Assembly (NCBI RefSeq): GCF_943193175.1
Contig: NZ_CALPDF010000017.1
Coordinates: 17,255 to 81,254, forward strand
DNA length: 64,000 nt
Reading direction: 5' to 3'
Origin: Neobacillus muris
GTDB taxonomy: Bacteria; Bacillota; Bacilli; Bacillales; Cytobacillaceae
The position numbers and the translations under genes are program-made. Every line of letters begins with the position of its first letter. Position 1 is the stretch's first letter. A model generated the notes under the pieces. That model saw only the letters and a list, made by a program, of their open reading frames with translations. It was not told where the DNA came from and made no database searches. Positions 29,390 to 38,416 of this stretch are shown in pieces.

Positions 29390-29629
29390 CGTATCCTCCT
29401 CGATTAGCGTAAGTCCCTGACTCTCATAGTTATCTTAAAGCAGTAAGTGAAGATTGTGAATGGTTAAAAAAGCCTAAAACATAAGGCTTCTTTTAGGTAT
29501 GAATCTCTCGGCAATAATAAGGACAAACAATAGGTCATTTGACTCATATCTTCAACTAATCCATTATAGATATACAAACCATTTGTTTCGCAGAAATTAT
29601 GATTGGATGCCTAAAAGGAGAATCTGTTT

Positions 29630-30724
29630 GTGAACCATGTCATGGATACTTTTCTAAGCAACATCACTCTGATTATTGCTTATATGTACATTGCCAATAA
29701 ATTAAAGGAATTCATCATCCTTAAAACGAAGAAATGGCTAAAATTACTGTGGCTGACGGCCATAATCAGTAGTCTATTAAGTATTTGGGTTATGCATTAT
29801 CCGCTCCAAGCGGCAGGAATGCGAATTGATTTAAGAGCTATTCCGATATTCTTCACCTCTTTTTTATTCGGATGGAAAAATGGTCTAATTACGATTCTGT
29901 TGCCAGCATGGCTTCGATATGAAATGGGAGGACCTACCGTTATTCAAGGGATCATCCAATCGATATTATTACCGTTCCTAATCGGTTCGTTATTTCATAG
30001 AAAAAAAGCAGTAAATCCTCCATTTACAATGGTTCATTTCAATCATATGGGAGCGGCATTTCTTATTTATGAATTAATCAAATCAATCTCAATGCTATGG
30101 ACCACTCCAGCCACTGGAGCAACCATCCTTTTTATGTGTATATTTGAAACCATCGCTTTACTGACGATTGGATTAATTAACAATGATGTAAACCGCAATT
30201 TGCTTACGATAAAAGAATTGGAATATCAATCAAGGCACGACTATATGACAAACCTATATAATCTGCGACATTTTCACAGCAAAGTGGAGGATATAATTCG
30301 GAAAAAGATTCCATTCGTTATTGCACTGTTCGATGTGGATTATTTTAAAAATTACAATGATACACATGGACATCTTGCTGGTGATACTGTCCTTCGTACA
30401 GTAGGGCAGCTTTTAATGGATAGTATGCGGGAAGAAGATGTGTTTGCCAGGTATGGAGGGGAAGAATTTATTGTTTGTTTTACCAATGTGACTAACGTAA
30501 GACAGGCTGCGGAAATTGCTGAGCGGTTTCGATGTCTTGTTGAAACCTATCCCTTTCAGGGTGAGGAGCAACAGCCGAATGGTTCTTTAACCATCTCGAT
30601 GGGACTAAGCACTGTTTCCAATCATAAAAGTCTTCGTACCTTAATTGAAGAAGCGGACCATGCTCTATATCTCGCCAAAAAGGCAGGAAGAAACACGTTT
30701 AAGATCTATCCCGATCAGGATTAA
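29630..30724 (+). CDS. Membrane-bound diguanylate cyclase (5TMR-LYT plus GGDEF)
   Basis: Makes cyclic di-GMP from two GTP. The 364-residue protein has a 5TMR-LYT-type membrane sensor (about 1-195, with RIDLRAIPIFFTSFLFG) and a C-terminal GGDEF domain with the active GGEEF at 276-280 and an intact inhibitory RxxD site (R267-D270). GTG 29630 follows AAAGGAGAAT. It is monocistronic. The sensor type matches that of LytS kinases, one of which also lies in this window (61.2-62.9 kb), but the ligand is unknown. Confidence 0.93.
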   Translation: MNHVMDTFLSNITLIIAYMYIANKLKEFIILKTKKWLKLLWLTAIISSLLSIWVMHYPLQAAGMRIDLRAIPIFFTSFLFGWKNGLITILLPAWLRYEMGGPTVIQGIIQSILLPFLIGSLFHRKKAVNPPFTMVHFNHMGAAFLIYELIKSISMLWTTPATGATILFMCIFETIALLTIGLINNDVNRNLLTIKELEYQSRHDYMTNLYNLRHFHSKVEDIIRKKIPFVIALFDVDYFKNYNDTHGHLAGDTVLRTVGQLLMDSMREEDVFARYGGEEFIVCFTNVTNVRQAAEIAERFRCLVETYPFQGEEQQPNGSLTISMGLSTVSNHKSLRTLIEEADHALYLAKKAGRNTFKIYPDQD

Positions 30725-30924
30725 AACGACCTGCTTTACATAAATGTCGTGCCAATAGGATTTGTTATTGATTTAGCATCCGAGAACGTCTTTCTTAAGA
30801 ACGAAAGGTTTGAAATCTGCACGTTTACGCCATAATGGATAACGTACAAACTAAACCCATAAAGGAGATTAGCGTAATCTCTATAAACTGGGAGTTCGTT
30901 AGAATACGTTTAAGAGGTGATGGT

Positions 30925-31386
30925 ATGACTTTGCAGCGCACGTTTATTATGGTGAAGCCTGATGGAGTAAGAAGAGGCTTGATCGGGGAGATCATGAAAC
31001 GCTTTGAGCAGAAAGGTTTTTCCTTATTGCAGGCAGAGCTGATGACCGTTGATCGTTCTAAGGCGGAATATCATTATATGGAGCATAAGGAAAAGCCATT
31101 CTTCGGCGAATTAGTGGATTTCATTACTTCTGGACCCGTCTTTGCCATGGTCTGGGAAGGCGAAAATATTATTGAGATTTCACGCCTCATGATTGGCAAG
31201 ACAAGTCCATTGGAAGCAATGCCTGGTACAATCCGCGGGGACTTTGCCCATTCTAAAGAGGAGAATGTCATCCACGGTTCAGATTCAATCTTAAGTGCAC
31301 AACGGGAGATTGAAAATTTCTTTGGTTTACTTAAAAATCGGAACCTAAGAGATGATTTCCCGTTTGAGGGCCGGCAATCTGTTTAA
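30925..31386 (+). CDS. ndk: Nucleoside diphosphate kinase
   Basis: Balances nucleoside triphosphate pools by transferring phosphate from ATP to NDPs. The 153-residue protein has K11, the active-site H117 in NVIHGSDS, and a hexamer-type C-terminus. AAGAGGTG precedes ATG 30925; a longer frame to 30835 has no ribosome site. It is isolated rather than being next to the menaquinone genes as in B. subtilis. Confidence 0.94.
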   Translation: MTLQRTFIMVKPDGVRRGLIGEIMKRFEQKGFSLLQAELMTVDRSKAEYHYMEHKEKPFFGELVDFITSGPVFAMVWEGENIIEISRLMIGKTSPLEAMPGTIRGDFAHSKEENVIHGSDSILSAQREIENFFGLLKNRNLRDDFPFEGRQSV

Positions 31387-31395
31387 TTCACGATT

Positions 31396-31433
31396 ATCCC
31401 CTTGGCTGATTACCGCTAAGGGGATCTTATTTT
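31396..31433 (+). terminator. ndk terminator
   Basis: Perfect arms ATCCCCTT/AAGGGGAT followed by CTTATTTT. Confidence 0.82.
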
Positions 31434-31519
31434 CACTGAGAGGGGCATACCCTCCCTTTTTCATATTCAGTCACTCAGATACGTATATTTATAACCTATC
31501 GGTCAAATGATGATGCCAA

Positions 31520-32029
31520 TTACTGCCTGTCAAATAAATAAAGAATGTAATCTGTCGATGCTCCAGAATATCCTAATTGTCTCAACATAGCCGTGATGTT
31601 TCCTCTGTGATACGTTCCATGGTTTGAAACATGCTGAACCAAATCAGACACGGTTGATTCTAATTTGCCGTATTGTGGATGCTCCGTTGTAACAGAACGA
31701 TCTTTGCAGCCTAAACTAGAAAAAAATTCCCTATATTGCTTGGATAAATGGTGATAGGCCTCTTCAAGGTCGGCCAGTGTCATCGTATGGATTTTCTCTA
31801 ATAAACCACCCATTAACACTGCAAGCTCTTCGTAATTTTTTCCTGAGATGACATGAAACCAAACGACATCCACCCTATAAATATGTCTGACGGCATCTAG
31901 TATCGTTGGGAATACGCTTTGAATTTCTTCTTGGACCTTTTTCTCAGGCACTTCCTTAAGTTTCGCAAATATCCTTTGGTTTGCCCAAACGTGATAATCA
32001 TAAATTTTTGTAAATGTTGATTGTTCCAT
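31520..32029 (-). CDS. DinB-family protein
   Basis: Four-helix-bundle metalloprotein, 169 residues. The metal-binding triad is H49, H137 and H141 (HVSNHGTYHRGN), as in the DinB/YfiT family. Members include thiol-dependent transferases and damage-induced proteins, but the activity cannot be fixed. GAGGAGG precedes ATG 32029. It is a single gene. Confidence 0.88.
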   Translation of the reverse strand: MEQSTFTKIYDYHVWANQRIFAKLKEVPEKKVQEEIQSVFPTILDAVRHIYRVDVVWFHVISGKNYEELAVLMGGLLEKIHTMTLADLEEAYHHLSKQYREFFSSLGCKDRSVTTEHPQYGKLESTVSDLVQHVSNHGTYHRGNITAMLRQLGYSGASTDYILYLFDRQ

Positions 32030-32223
32030 AAATGGTCCTCCTCTTCTTTTTCGAAACTTAGGGATATTTCTTCTAAGGAGTTTAGGATATATTTTTCTAG
32101 CAACCTCATAACCTTTATCATCATTTCATCTAATGAATGGTAAAAACAGTAAGAAGTGCCCAAAGCAATTGTAACATAAAAGAAGGCAAGCCAAGGAAAA
32201 TGTTCGTGTCTTTTGATCTGTTA

Positions 32224-32272
32224 TTGAGTGAAAGCTATTCTTTTATTTAGAGTTAAAATAGCTTTCACTCAA
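32224..32272. repeat. Perfect 16-base inverted repeat
   Basis: Arms TTGAGTGAAAGCTATT (32224-32239) and AATAGCTTTCACTCAA (32257-32272) with a 17-base loop, between the end of the 154-aa gene and dinB. A six-T run follows on the plus strand only, so on the minus strand it is not a classic terminator. Confidence 0.7.
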
Positions 32273-32309
32273 AATGGTTCTTTTTTCAAAGATTGTTCCT
32301 TTGCCAGCT

Positions 32310-32774
32310 TTAATATTCACCTTTAATGACAAAAAACGAGCCCCTAATAGTTCCCGCCAGTTTTGATTTCTGCCTGGCAAATTTAAACTTCCCTTCTAAT
32401 TCCTTTGGTACCTCCATCCCTTCAGAAAGCTTAAAACCTACAGCCCGCTTCTTAGGATCATCCACCGTATACATGACGTTGACCGCAAGTCCATCCTCAT
32501 AAAAGACGAAGGCCCATTTGATATTTTCCACTTGAAATCGTGACGTTTCTAATGGTTTGGCCGCAAACTCAATATTACGTTCTTCTTTCAAAATTCGGTT
32601 CACATAATCAAGGGTTTCCTGACTTTCAGTAGCAGGGACAACCGTAAATTCATGCTTATATTTGTTCATAAAGTAACGAGCTTCATGTGCGCGTAAACCA
32701 GCAAGTGCCTCCGCTTGTGGTGAAGACTCGAAACCAACTGCTGTTACATTTCTAAAATCAACGATAGCAGCCAC
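32310..32774 (-). CDS. Hypothetical protein, 154 aa
   Basis: I do not recognise a family. It is a soluble protein with no signal peptide. AAGGAGG lies 7 bases before GTG 32774, which I prefer; ATG 32780 directly abuts the ribosome site. The start lies 20 bases after the YobU-like gene, so the two are probably co-transcribed and functionally linked. The C-terminal half (RAVGFKLSEGMEVPKELEGKF) has the alternating pattern of a beta-rich domain. Confidence 0.7.
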   Translation of the reverse strand: MAAIVDFRNVTAVGFESSPQAEALAGLRAHEARYFMNKYKHEFTVVPATESQETLDYVNRILKEERNIEFAAKPLETSRFQVENIKWAFVFYEDGLAVNVMYTVDDPKKRAVGFKLSEGMEVPKELEGKFKFARQKSKLAGTIRGSFFVIKGEY

Positions 32775-32794
32775 TTCCATCCCTCCTTCTTTTT

Positions 32795-33274
32795 TTATTT
32801 TCTCACAACCGGAATCCACATTTCACCATAAATCTGGCCGTTTCGATTCCCCATCTCAACCGTTGCATTGGGCCCCCCAACATAGGCAAATTCCCTTGCT
32901 TCTGGCAGAACTTGACCAAAGGCAATGCCAGCAAGCATATTATGCAATTGATCAGCTGTCTTTGCTTCCCCTTTTACAACCAGGTATTCCCCCTTAGGAA
33001 ATTGGATCATTCTAGCTTCTTCCGGCGCAGGCGTCTCGGTCATGACGCCTGCATAATGCATCATCTTGTTATTCACCGCTTCATTTACGGCAAAAACGTA
33101 CCCATTTACGGCTATGGATTTTAACCAGTCTAGTGTTCCATCTTGGCTGACAGCCAGCCAAAAGTCTGACTTTTCCTTGTTTATGCCAGCATAATCTGTG
33201 TAGTGGCTCTTAAGCTCCGTACCAATTCCCAAAACGGTAAAGCTGTCTTTTGTTTCAATGCTATAGTCTGCCAT
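32795..33274 (-). CDS. GyrI/AraC-type effector-binding domain protein (YobU-like)
   Basis: 159-residue stand-alone effector-binding domain of the GyrI/BmrR-C (SOUL-like) fold, with the pattern FTVLGIGTELKSHYTDY and FPKGEYLVVKGEAKT. Such proteins bind small drug-like ligands and can sequester them or inform a regulator. AGAGGATGG lies about 9 bases before ATG 33274. It faces a WYL/DeoR-like regulator, the arrangement of B. subtilis yobU/yobV. Confidence 0.83.
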   Translation of the reverse strand: MADYSIETKDSFTVLGIGTELKSHYTDYAGINKEKSDFWLAVSQDGTLDWLKSIAVNGYVFAVNEAVNNKMMHYAGVMTETPAPEEARMIQFPKGEYLVVKGEAKTADQLHNMLAGIAFGQVLPEAREFAYVGGPNATVEMGNRNGQIYGEMWIPVVRK

Positions 33275-33383
33275 TCTCAAAACCATCCTCTGTTTTTAAA
33301 TTTCAAATGACTTGTTTTCTTCACTTGATAGGTATATCATAGCCTTAAATCATGTCAAAAAATGATACTTTTTAGAGGTCTTA

Positions 33384-34346
33384 ATGAAAAAAGTTGAACG
33401 GATCAATATTATCATGCGGTATATCAATAACCGCGCCCATTTTACTATTTCTGAAATCATGAAAGAATTTAACATCTCTCGTTCGACAGCTATTAGGGAT
33501 ATCAAAGAAATTGAAGCCATGGGGATGCCGCTTATCGCTGAAGTTGGAAGAGATGGGGGTTATTTTGTCATGAACAACTCAGTCCTGCCCAATGTCCGCT
33601 TTACCGATAATGAAATCAAAGCTCTTTTTATTGCCTTTATGGCCACAAGAAACCAGCAGCTCCCCTATCTAAAAAGCCGTCAATCTTTAGCTGAAAAATT
33701 GCTGGGCCTCCTATCAGAAAACCAGCAAGAGACCCTGGTTCTTTTAAATCAAATTCTGCTTTTTGAAGGAACTAATCCGAATAATCCTGACCTGCTTGAT
33801 CTGTCAGACCTCCCTCATCCTATGTTAGAAAAACTCTTTCAAATCATTCTTTTGGATAGATATTTATTGATTACCATCCAAGAAGAAAAGGTATTCAAGT
33901 CTTATCCGATTTTTCTCTTGCACCTTTATCGCGAAAAAAGTCTTTGGCTGATTGAAGGATTTGACTTAAAGGAAGAAAAGAAGCAGATTTTCCCTGTAGA
34001 CAAGCTCACCGATGTCGAACCTTACCAGCCAAAAAATAGATTAAGCATGAAAAAGATTTTAGAGAAACTAGGTAAGCAGGAAGAAGAGATCAATCTTGTC
34101 CTTGAGCTTGGCCCAAAAGCGATTGCCCAATTCAAAAAATACCACCCTTTCAAAGTTTCAATTTCCTATACGAATCCATACCAAACCACTGCCATTCTTA
34201 AGACATATATCAATGTTAATATGCCCGAAGATTTAGCTGAAATAACCAATTGGCTGCTTTTCCTTGGTGGAGATATCAAGGTCAGGGAGGTTCCAGAAGA
34301 AGTCTTGCAAAGTTTAAAAGAGAGAGTGTGCCTATTCTTCCCTTAA
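33384..34346 (+). CDS. HTH/WYL-domain transcriptional regulator (YobV-like)
   Basis: 320 residues. N-terminal HTH_11/DeoR-type winged helix (about 1-60, with FTISEIMKEFNISRSTAIRDIKEIEAMG), followed by a WYL-like ligand domain (about 140-215) and a C-terminal extension. AGAGGTC precedes the ATG. It is divergent from the effector-binding protein gene with a 109-base gap and probably controls it. The WYL triplet itself is degenerate. Confidence 0.87.
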   Translation: MKKVERINIIMRYINNRAHFTISEIMKEFNISRSTAIRDIKEIEAMGMPLIAEVGRDGGYFVMNNSVLPNVRFTDNEIKALFIAFMATRNQQLPYLKSRQSLAEKLLGLLSENQQETLVLLNQILLFEGTNPNNPDLLDLSDLPHPMLEKLFQIILLDRYLLITIQEEKVFKSYPIFLLHLYREKSLWLIEGFDLKEEKKQIFPVDKLTDVEPYQPKNRLSMKKILEKLGKQEEEINLVLELGPKAIAQFKKYHPFKVSISYTNPYQTTAILKTYINVNMPEDLAEITNWLLFLGGDIKVREVPEEVLQSLKERVCLFFP

Positions 34347-34463
34347 GCAGCAGCCAGTTAAGGCCCTAATCGCTTGACCCGATAAAAAGTGGGGAACCTT
34401 GACAACAGGCCCTCCTTCCTTTCATTTATTTTAATTGAATTCCACGGCCAAAATTCTAGAAAT

Positions 34464-34571
34464 TTATACAAAAACCTTTTCCATAATCATAACATCGACA
34501 AAGCGTCTGTCTAATTTTCCTAGGTTTTTAAATACCCTTACTGCTTGCCTTGGAATAAGATTAAGCCCCAT
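34464..34571 (-). pseudogene. 35-aa GNAT C-terminal remnant (low confidence)
   Basis: ATG 34571 with AGAGGGGGG before it opens a 35-residue frame ending in KLDRRFVDVMIMEKVFV. The R(F/W)xDVxxMEK ending resembles the C-terminus of YncA/phosphinothricin-type GNAT acetyltransferases, and arsenic loci often carry the related ArsN. The rest of such a gene is absent. It may be a decay product or chance. Confidence 0.3.
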
Positions 34572-34630
34572 GTTTCCCCCCTCTGTCGTTTATAATTAAA
34601 ACCATTTTATAAAATTTTTTCCAATAATAG

Positions 34631-34659
34631 TTGCAAAATACAAATAAGTATTATATAAA
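34631..34659 (+). promoter_or_regulatory. Promoter with operator half-sites for marR-arsI
   Basis: -35 TTGCAA (34631-34636), 17-base spacer, -10 TATAAA (34654-34659). The spacer contains the inverted repeat AATAC-6-GTATT, a likely operator for the MarR protein encoded just downstream. Confidence 0.6.
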
Positions 34660-34678
34660 TATAACTGAGGTGGAAAAA

Positions 34679-35125
34679 ATGGAAAATATACGTGAACAGT
34701 TCCAGATCATGACAAGGCGATTTGGACTTTTAAATAAGAATTGCTGCCAAATTGGCGGCAGCGAAATATCCCTGGTCCAGAGCCATATCCTTTACGAACT
34801 TCTTCGCAGAAATAAACCATCGATGCAGCAGGCCGCGGATACCTTGGGGATCGATATTACGACCTTTAGCCGGCAAATCCAAACGCTGGTCAAAATGGGC
34901 TTGGTTTCAAAAACACCGCTTCCTGATGATAAACGCGTCTCCCAGCTTAGCTTGACGACTGAAGGGAATTATGTCGCCGCTTCCATTGATGCGCAAATGA
35001 ACCAGTATTTGGAGGAAGTGTTCTCTCACATGAGCGGATTTGAACGTGACATGGTAATAAACTCGGTCAAACTGTTAAATGAAGCCATGTCCAAGTCAAC
35101 CGTCTGCTGCAGGCCATTAATTTGA
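34679..35125 (+). CDS. MarR-family regulator with vicinal cysteine pairs
   Basis: 148-residue winged-helix dimer (DNA-binding part about 55-100, SMQQAADTLGIDITTFSRQIQTL). It carries two adjacent-cysteine pairs, C22-C23 in NKNCCQ and C143-C144 in VCCRPL, unusual for MarR and well suited to bind As(III) or organoarsenicals. GAGGTGG precedes ATG 34679. It lies upstream of arsI on the same strand, so I infer an arsenic-responsive repressor replacing the usual ArsR. Confidence 0.85.
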   Translation: MENIREQFQIMTRRFGLLNKNCCQIGGSEISLVQSHILYELLRRNKPSMQQAADTLGIDITTFSRQIQTLVKMGLVSKTPLPDDKRVSQLSLTTEGNYVAASIDAQMNQYLEEVFSHMSGFERDMVINSVKLLNEAMSKSTVCCRPLI

Positions 35126-35262
35126 GCAAGTTCTACTTGATCTTTTACCGTGCAAGTTTGCCAGATCTGATGTTAGTTAATAGCATTTTTAAAAAGAAAT
35201 TTGTTTTGATTGATTCCCTATTTACGATATTCAAAATAAATATAAAGTTGGAGGAATTTAAA

Positions 35263-35745
35263 ATGAAGTATGCTCATGTAGGTTTAAATGTAACCAATTT
35301 AGAAAAATCCCTGGAGTTTTACACTAAACTATTTGGCATGGAGCCAGTGAAGACCAAGCCGGATTATGCGAAATTCCTGCTCGAAACACCAGGCTTAAAT
35401 ATCACTCTTAATCTTAAGAATGAGGTTAAAGGTAATCAAGTTGGACATTTTGGATTTCAAGTGGAAAGTACAGAGGAAGTCATTGCCCACAAAAATAGAC
35501 TTGAACAAAGCGGGGTTCTCTCACAATATGACGAAATCAATACGACCTGCTGTTATGCTGTTCAAGATAAATTTTGGGTTCATGATCCGGATGGAAACGA
35601 GTGGGAGTTCTTCTATACAAAGTCAGACGCAGCAACATTCAGTGAAAATGCTACTGCCTGCTGCACACAAGAGCCTAGTACTGAACAAGTGAATTGCTGC
35701 TCTGCAACGGATCAAATAAACGGCACAGCCAACTGCTGCTCATAA
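35263..35745 (+). CDS. arsI: ArsI/CadI family C-As lyase
   Basis: Vicinal-oxygen-chelate (glyoxalase-fold) dioxygenase that cleaves the C-As bond of trivalent organoarsenicals such as MAs(III) or reduced roxarsone. Metal ligands H5, H62 and E115 and the substrate-binding pair C96-C97 in NTTCCYAVQDKFWV are all present in the 160-residue protein. GGAGG precedes ATG 35263; the longer frame starting inside the MarR stop is not translated. The C-terminus has three further Cys pairs (133-134, 145-146, 158-159) beyond the fold, possibly an arsenic-binding tail. Confidence 0.9.
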   Translation: MKYAHVGLNVTNLEKSLEFYTKLFGMEPVKTKPDYAKFLLETPGLNITLNLKNEVKGNQVGHFGFQVESTEEVIAHKNRLEQSGVLSQYDEINTTCCYAVQDKFWVHDPDGNEWEFFYTKSDAATFSENATACCTQEPSTEQVNCCSATDQINGTANCCS

Positions 35746-35755
35746 TATATTTTCG

Positions 35756-35786
35756 AAGGGTCTCTTCCATGAGGGACCCTTTTTGT
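35756..35786 (+). terminator. arsI terminator
   Basis: Stem AAGGGTC/GACCCTT followed by TTTG. Confidence 0.78.
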
Positions 35787-35830
35787 AGAGGAACATGTAT
35801 GAACGTGAATTATTCAGAGCTTCTAATCAA

Positions 35831-36844
35831 TTATTTGTCCTTACGGTTTATCAACTTGTCTCTATCATGCACTTGAGGAGGGTTTTCCAGCCATTTTTCT
35901 TTTATCATAAGTTTAGCTCCATCCTCAGCAAAGCTTGACAACTCAGCCATCAATCTTGCATAGATCAAACCAATGTCTTTCCTTACACTCCCGCCAATAG
36001 CTGTTCCAAAATCCGCCAATGCAATAGCACTAAGTAAATTTATTTGAAACAACATTAATTTATCTGAGAACGGAGATTCTATGGAGTCTGTTACCAAAGC
36101 GTCCCATGTTGAGGGATAGGAAGTATTGCTATCCTTTAAAATTTCGAAAAAAGTGGTTACCTGTTTTTTACCAATATTAGATCCCCGTTGAAAAAAATGT
36201 CTTAAGCTTTTTGATTTAGCAACTTGACTAAATCCCATTAAAAGAGTTTGTCCTACATGACAAACTTCAATATTTGTACCTAAATGTGCAATCTCGATCG
36301 CTAATAATGGCCGTTGTTTCCCAAAAAAATCACCCAAAAAATCATCATTTTCTACGAATGTGACTTTTTTTGGATAATCCATATAGGGAGATCTAACAAA
36401 CGTCCCCAACTCAAGAGCTAAATCCGATGCGAAATCAAACAAGCTTTCGGTTTGACTGTACCACTTTTTATATAGATCACGAATGTCTTTTCTTGAAGCA
36501 ATAGCTTTGGCTAGAGAATAAGTAGTTAGCCCTGTACGCCCCATATGCTCCAGATAACGTAAATAATAAATATCAGAGAATAATCTAGGAGCATTCCTAT
36601 GTATGTCATTTTCATTAAATCCCTGAGGGACAGCTATTTTTTCCTTTTGGAATAATCCCGTAATCGTTTTAATGTGGTCATCAGCAATTTGCAATGCCGA
36701 ATCGATTACTTTTTCAATTTTTTCATTCTCTACTGTTAGTTTAAAGTGGGTGAGAATACATTTCCCCATGGTATCAGCCATGTAGGTGTTCCACAAAGTG
36801 GCTAATTCAGAAGAAGTTAATTTTGGTTCGTGAATCATCTCCAA
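35831..36844 (-). CDS. DUF3231 family protein
   Basis: About 337 residues with two ferritin-like helical repeats, typical of DUF3231 (N-terminal EPKLTSSELATLWNTYMADTM, and a second TFVRSPYMDYPKKVTFVEN unit). The family occurs in spore-formers and its function is unknown. GGAGGTG lies 6 bases before TTG 36844, which I choose; ATG 36838 and GTG 36853 are alternatives. It is a single gene with no neighbour suggesting a role. Confidence 0.85.
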   Translation of the reverse strand: MEMIHEPKLTSSELATLWNTYMADTMGKCILTHFKLTVENEKIEKVIDSALQIADDHIKTITGLFQKEKIAVPQGFNENDIHRNAPRLFSDIYYLRYLEHMGRTGLTTYSLAKAIASRKDIRDLYKKWYSQTESLFDFASDLALELGTFVRSPYMDYPKKVTFVENDDFLGDFFGKQRPLLAIEIAHLGTNIEVCHVGQTLLMGFSQVAKSKSLRHFFQRGSNIGKKQVTTFFEILKDSNTSYPSTWDALVTDSIESPFSDKLMLFQINLLSAIALADFGTAIGGSVRKDIGLIYARLMAELSSFAEDGAKLMIKEKWLENPPQVHDRDKLINRKDK

Positions 36845-36996
36845 CTGGTTCACCTCCCGATTTTATGTTTTGTATTTTTTCCGATCATTTGTCCAAATAT
36901 CCACCTATTTCATATTGATTCCTTTCAGCCAATCCGCATAGGGTATTTCTGGCTTATCCTAATTAAGGAATAATCAATATTTCTATTAACAATACT

Positions 36997-38268
36997 ATGG
37001 ATATGAAAACTCTTATTACTTTGATATGTATCTTTTTTCTAGTTTCATTTGCTGGTGATGTGCTTGCGGAAGAAATGATTTCAGTAAGGTTAAGAAATTA
37101 TATCGGAAACAGCTCTAATTTATCCCTCCACATAAAAGGCAGTTACTCAACATTAGGTTCAGCAGCAAAGTTAAAGGAAGGAAATCATTATTCACTTACA
37201 GTAAAAAATGGGAAATTATATCTTCAATGCGGCAAGTCAAAAACTCAAATAAACAATCCCTTTATTGTTTATCCAGACGTTTATGATGAAAATCATCTAC
37301 TCTACATGAATGGCAGACCTTATATGGGGGCAGTTGAGTTCCATATTGAGGATAAAAAATACATTCGGCCCGTCAATCAATTACTATTAGAAGATTACTT
37401 AAAGGGAGTAGTCCCCTTTGAAGTTTTTCCAAATTGGAATCTTGAGGCCTTAAAAGCTCAAACTTTAGCAGCCCGCACTTATACCATCACCCATAAAAAT
37501 GCGAAAATCGATGACACCATTCACTATCAAGTCTACGGAGGCTACAATCAATTCGATAAAACAAAACAGGCTGTAAATGAAACAAAAGGAGAAATCATTA
37601 CCTTTCAGGATAAACCCATCATCGCTTTTTATTCTGCCAGCAATGGCGGGATGACCGAAAGTGATGAAAATGTCTGGGGCGGCAAAGCAAGCCCGTATTT
37701 TCCCATCAAACAAGACCCTTATGATCCCATTTTCCCCTGGACATTCACTTTAAACAAAACACAAATCGAATGGGATGAAATTAACTGGAATGATTCAAAT
37801 TGGTGGGAAGGACTGGAAGAAATGGATGATAAAATTACCGCTGCTATGAAAACTTGGCTTAATCAAAATGGGTATACAGGTGAAATAAAAATTCTGAGTG
37901 TCCCCTTTTTTGCAATCGATCAACATAAAAATGAATCACAAAGGTCGCTGCAAGGCTCGATTCAAATCGAATTTATGAGAAGGCTGATTGATGGCACCAT
38001 TTTATTCGAGAAAGTCGCTTTCGATCATGTTCCGTTAAAAAGAATTCGACCGATGATCGGGGGAGCTTTGTTTAGAAGTTATTTAATCAATTCGTTTCAA
38101 ATGAATCCCTTTTTATATAAGGTAAGTGGCAATGGGAATGGGCATGGTGTTGGCATGAGTCAATGGGGAGCAAATAAAATGGCGGAAAAAGGGAAATCTT
38201 ACAAAGAAATCATTGAACACTATTATCCTGGCACACAAGTTAAAGTCATTACCTCCTCTTCAGAATGA
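36997..38268 (+). CDS. SpoIID/LytB domain protein
   Basis: Secreted protein of 423 residues with a signal peptide (about 1-24, ending in VLA) and the SpoIID/LytB signatures NQLLLEDYLKGVVPFEVFPNWNLEALKAQTLAARTYT and SGNGNGHGVGMSQWGANKMAEKG (each given in part). SpoIID is a lytic transglycosylase; LytB-type members enhance amidases. The length and fold fit a spore- or wall-lysis role. There is no convincing ribosome site before ATG 36997; AAGGA lies about 28 bases upstream, so translation may be weak or the start different. Confidence 0.88.
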   Translation: MDMKTLITLICIFFLVSFAGDVLAEEMISVRLRNYIGNSSNLSLHIKGSYSTLGSAAKLKEGNHYSLTVKNGKLYLQCGKSKTQINNPFIVYPDVYDENHLLYMNGRPYMGAVEFHIEDKKYIRPVNQLLLEDYLKGVVPFEVFPNWNLEALKAQTLAARTYTITHKNAKIDDTIHYQVYGGYNQFDKTKQAVNETKGEIITFQDKPIIAFYSASNGGMTESDENVWGGKASPYFPIKQDPYDPIFPWTFTLNKTQIEWDEINWNDSNWWEGLEEMDDKITAAMKTWLNQNGYTGEIKILSVPFFAIDQHKNESQRSLQGSIQIEFMRRLIDGTILFEKVAFDHVPLKRIRPMIGGALFRSYLINSFQMNPFLYKVSGNGNGHGVGMSQWGANKMAEKGKSYKEIIEHYYPGTQVKVITSSSE

Positions 38269-38280
38269 TCTGAGATCGAA

Positions 38281-38316
38281 GAAAGAATGGTTCCTAACCG
38301 TTCTTTCTTATTTTAT
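38281..38316 (+). terminator. Terminator of SpoIID-like gene
   Basis: Stem GAAAGAATGGTT/AACCGTTCTTTC with one mismatch, followed by TTATTTTATT. Confidence 0.8.
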
Positions 38317-38362
38317 TCTCGCGCCATCAGCGGAAAAAGAAAATCTGCTGATTGGAAATCAA

Positions 38363-38392
38363 CAAAAAAAAGAAGACTATTCAGCCTTCTTT
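38363..38392 (-). terminator. Terminator of MFS gene
   Basis: Minus-strand stem AAGAAG..CTTCTT followed by a run of T. Confidence 0.7.
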
Positions 38393-38416
38393 TCTGTTAA
38401 TCTATTACATTAGTAA

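Larger units (their letters stand above)
34347..34678. other. Intergenic region upstream of the ars regulator
   Basis: About 330 bases holding the MarR promoter near its right end and a possible 35-residue gene remnant on the minus strand (34464-34571), described separately. No RNA gene is seen. Confidence 0.5.
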
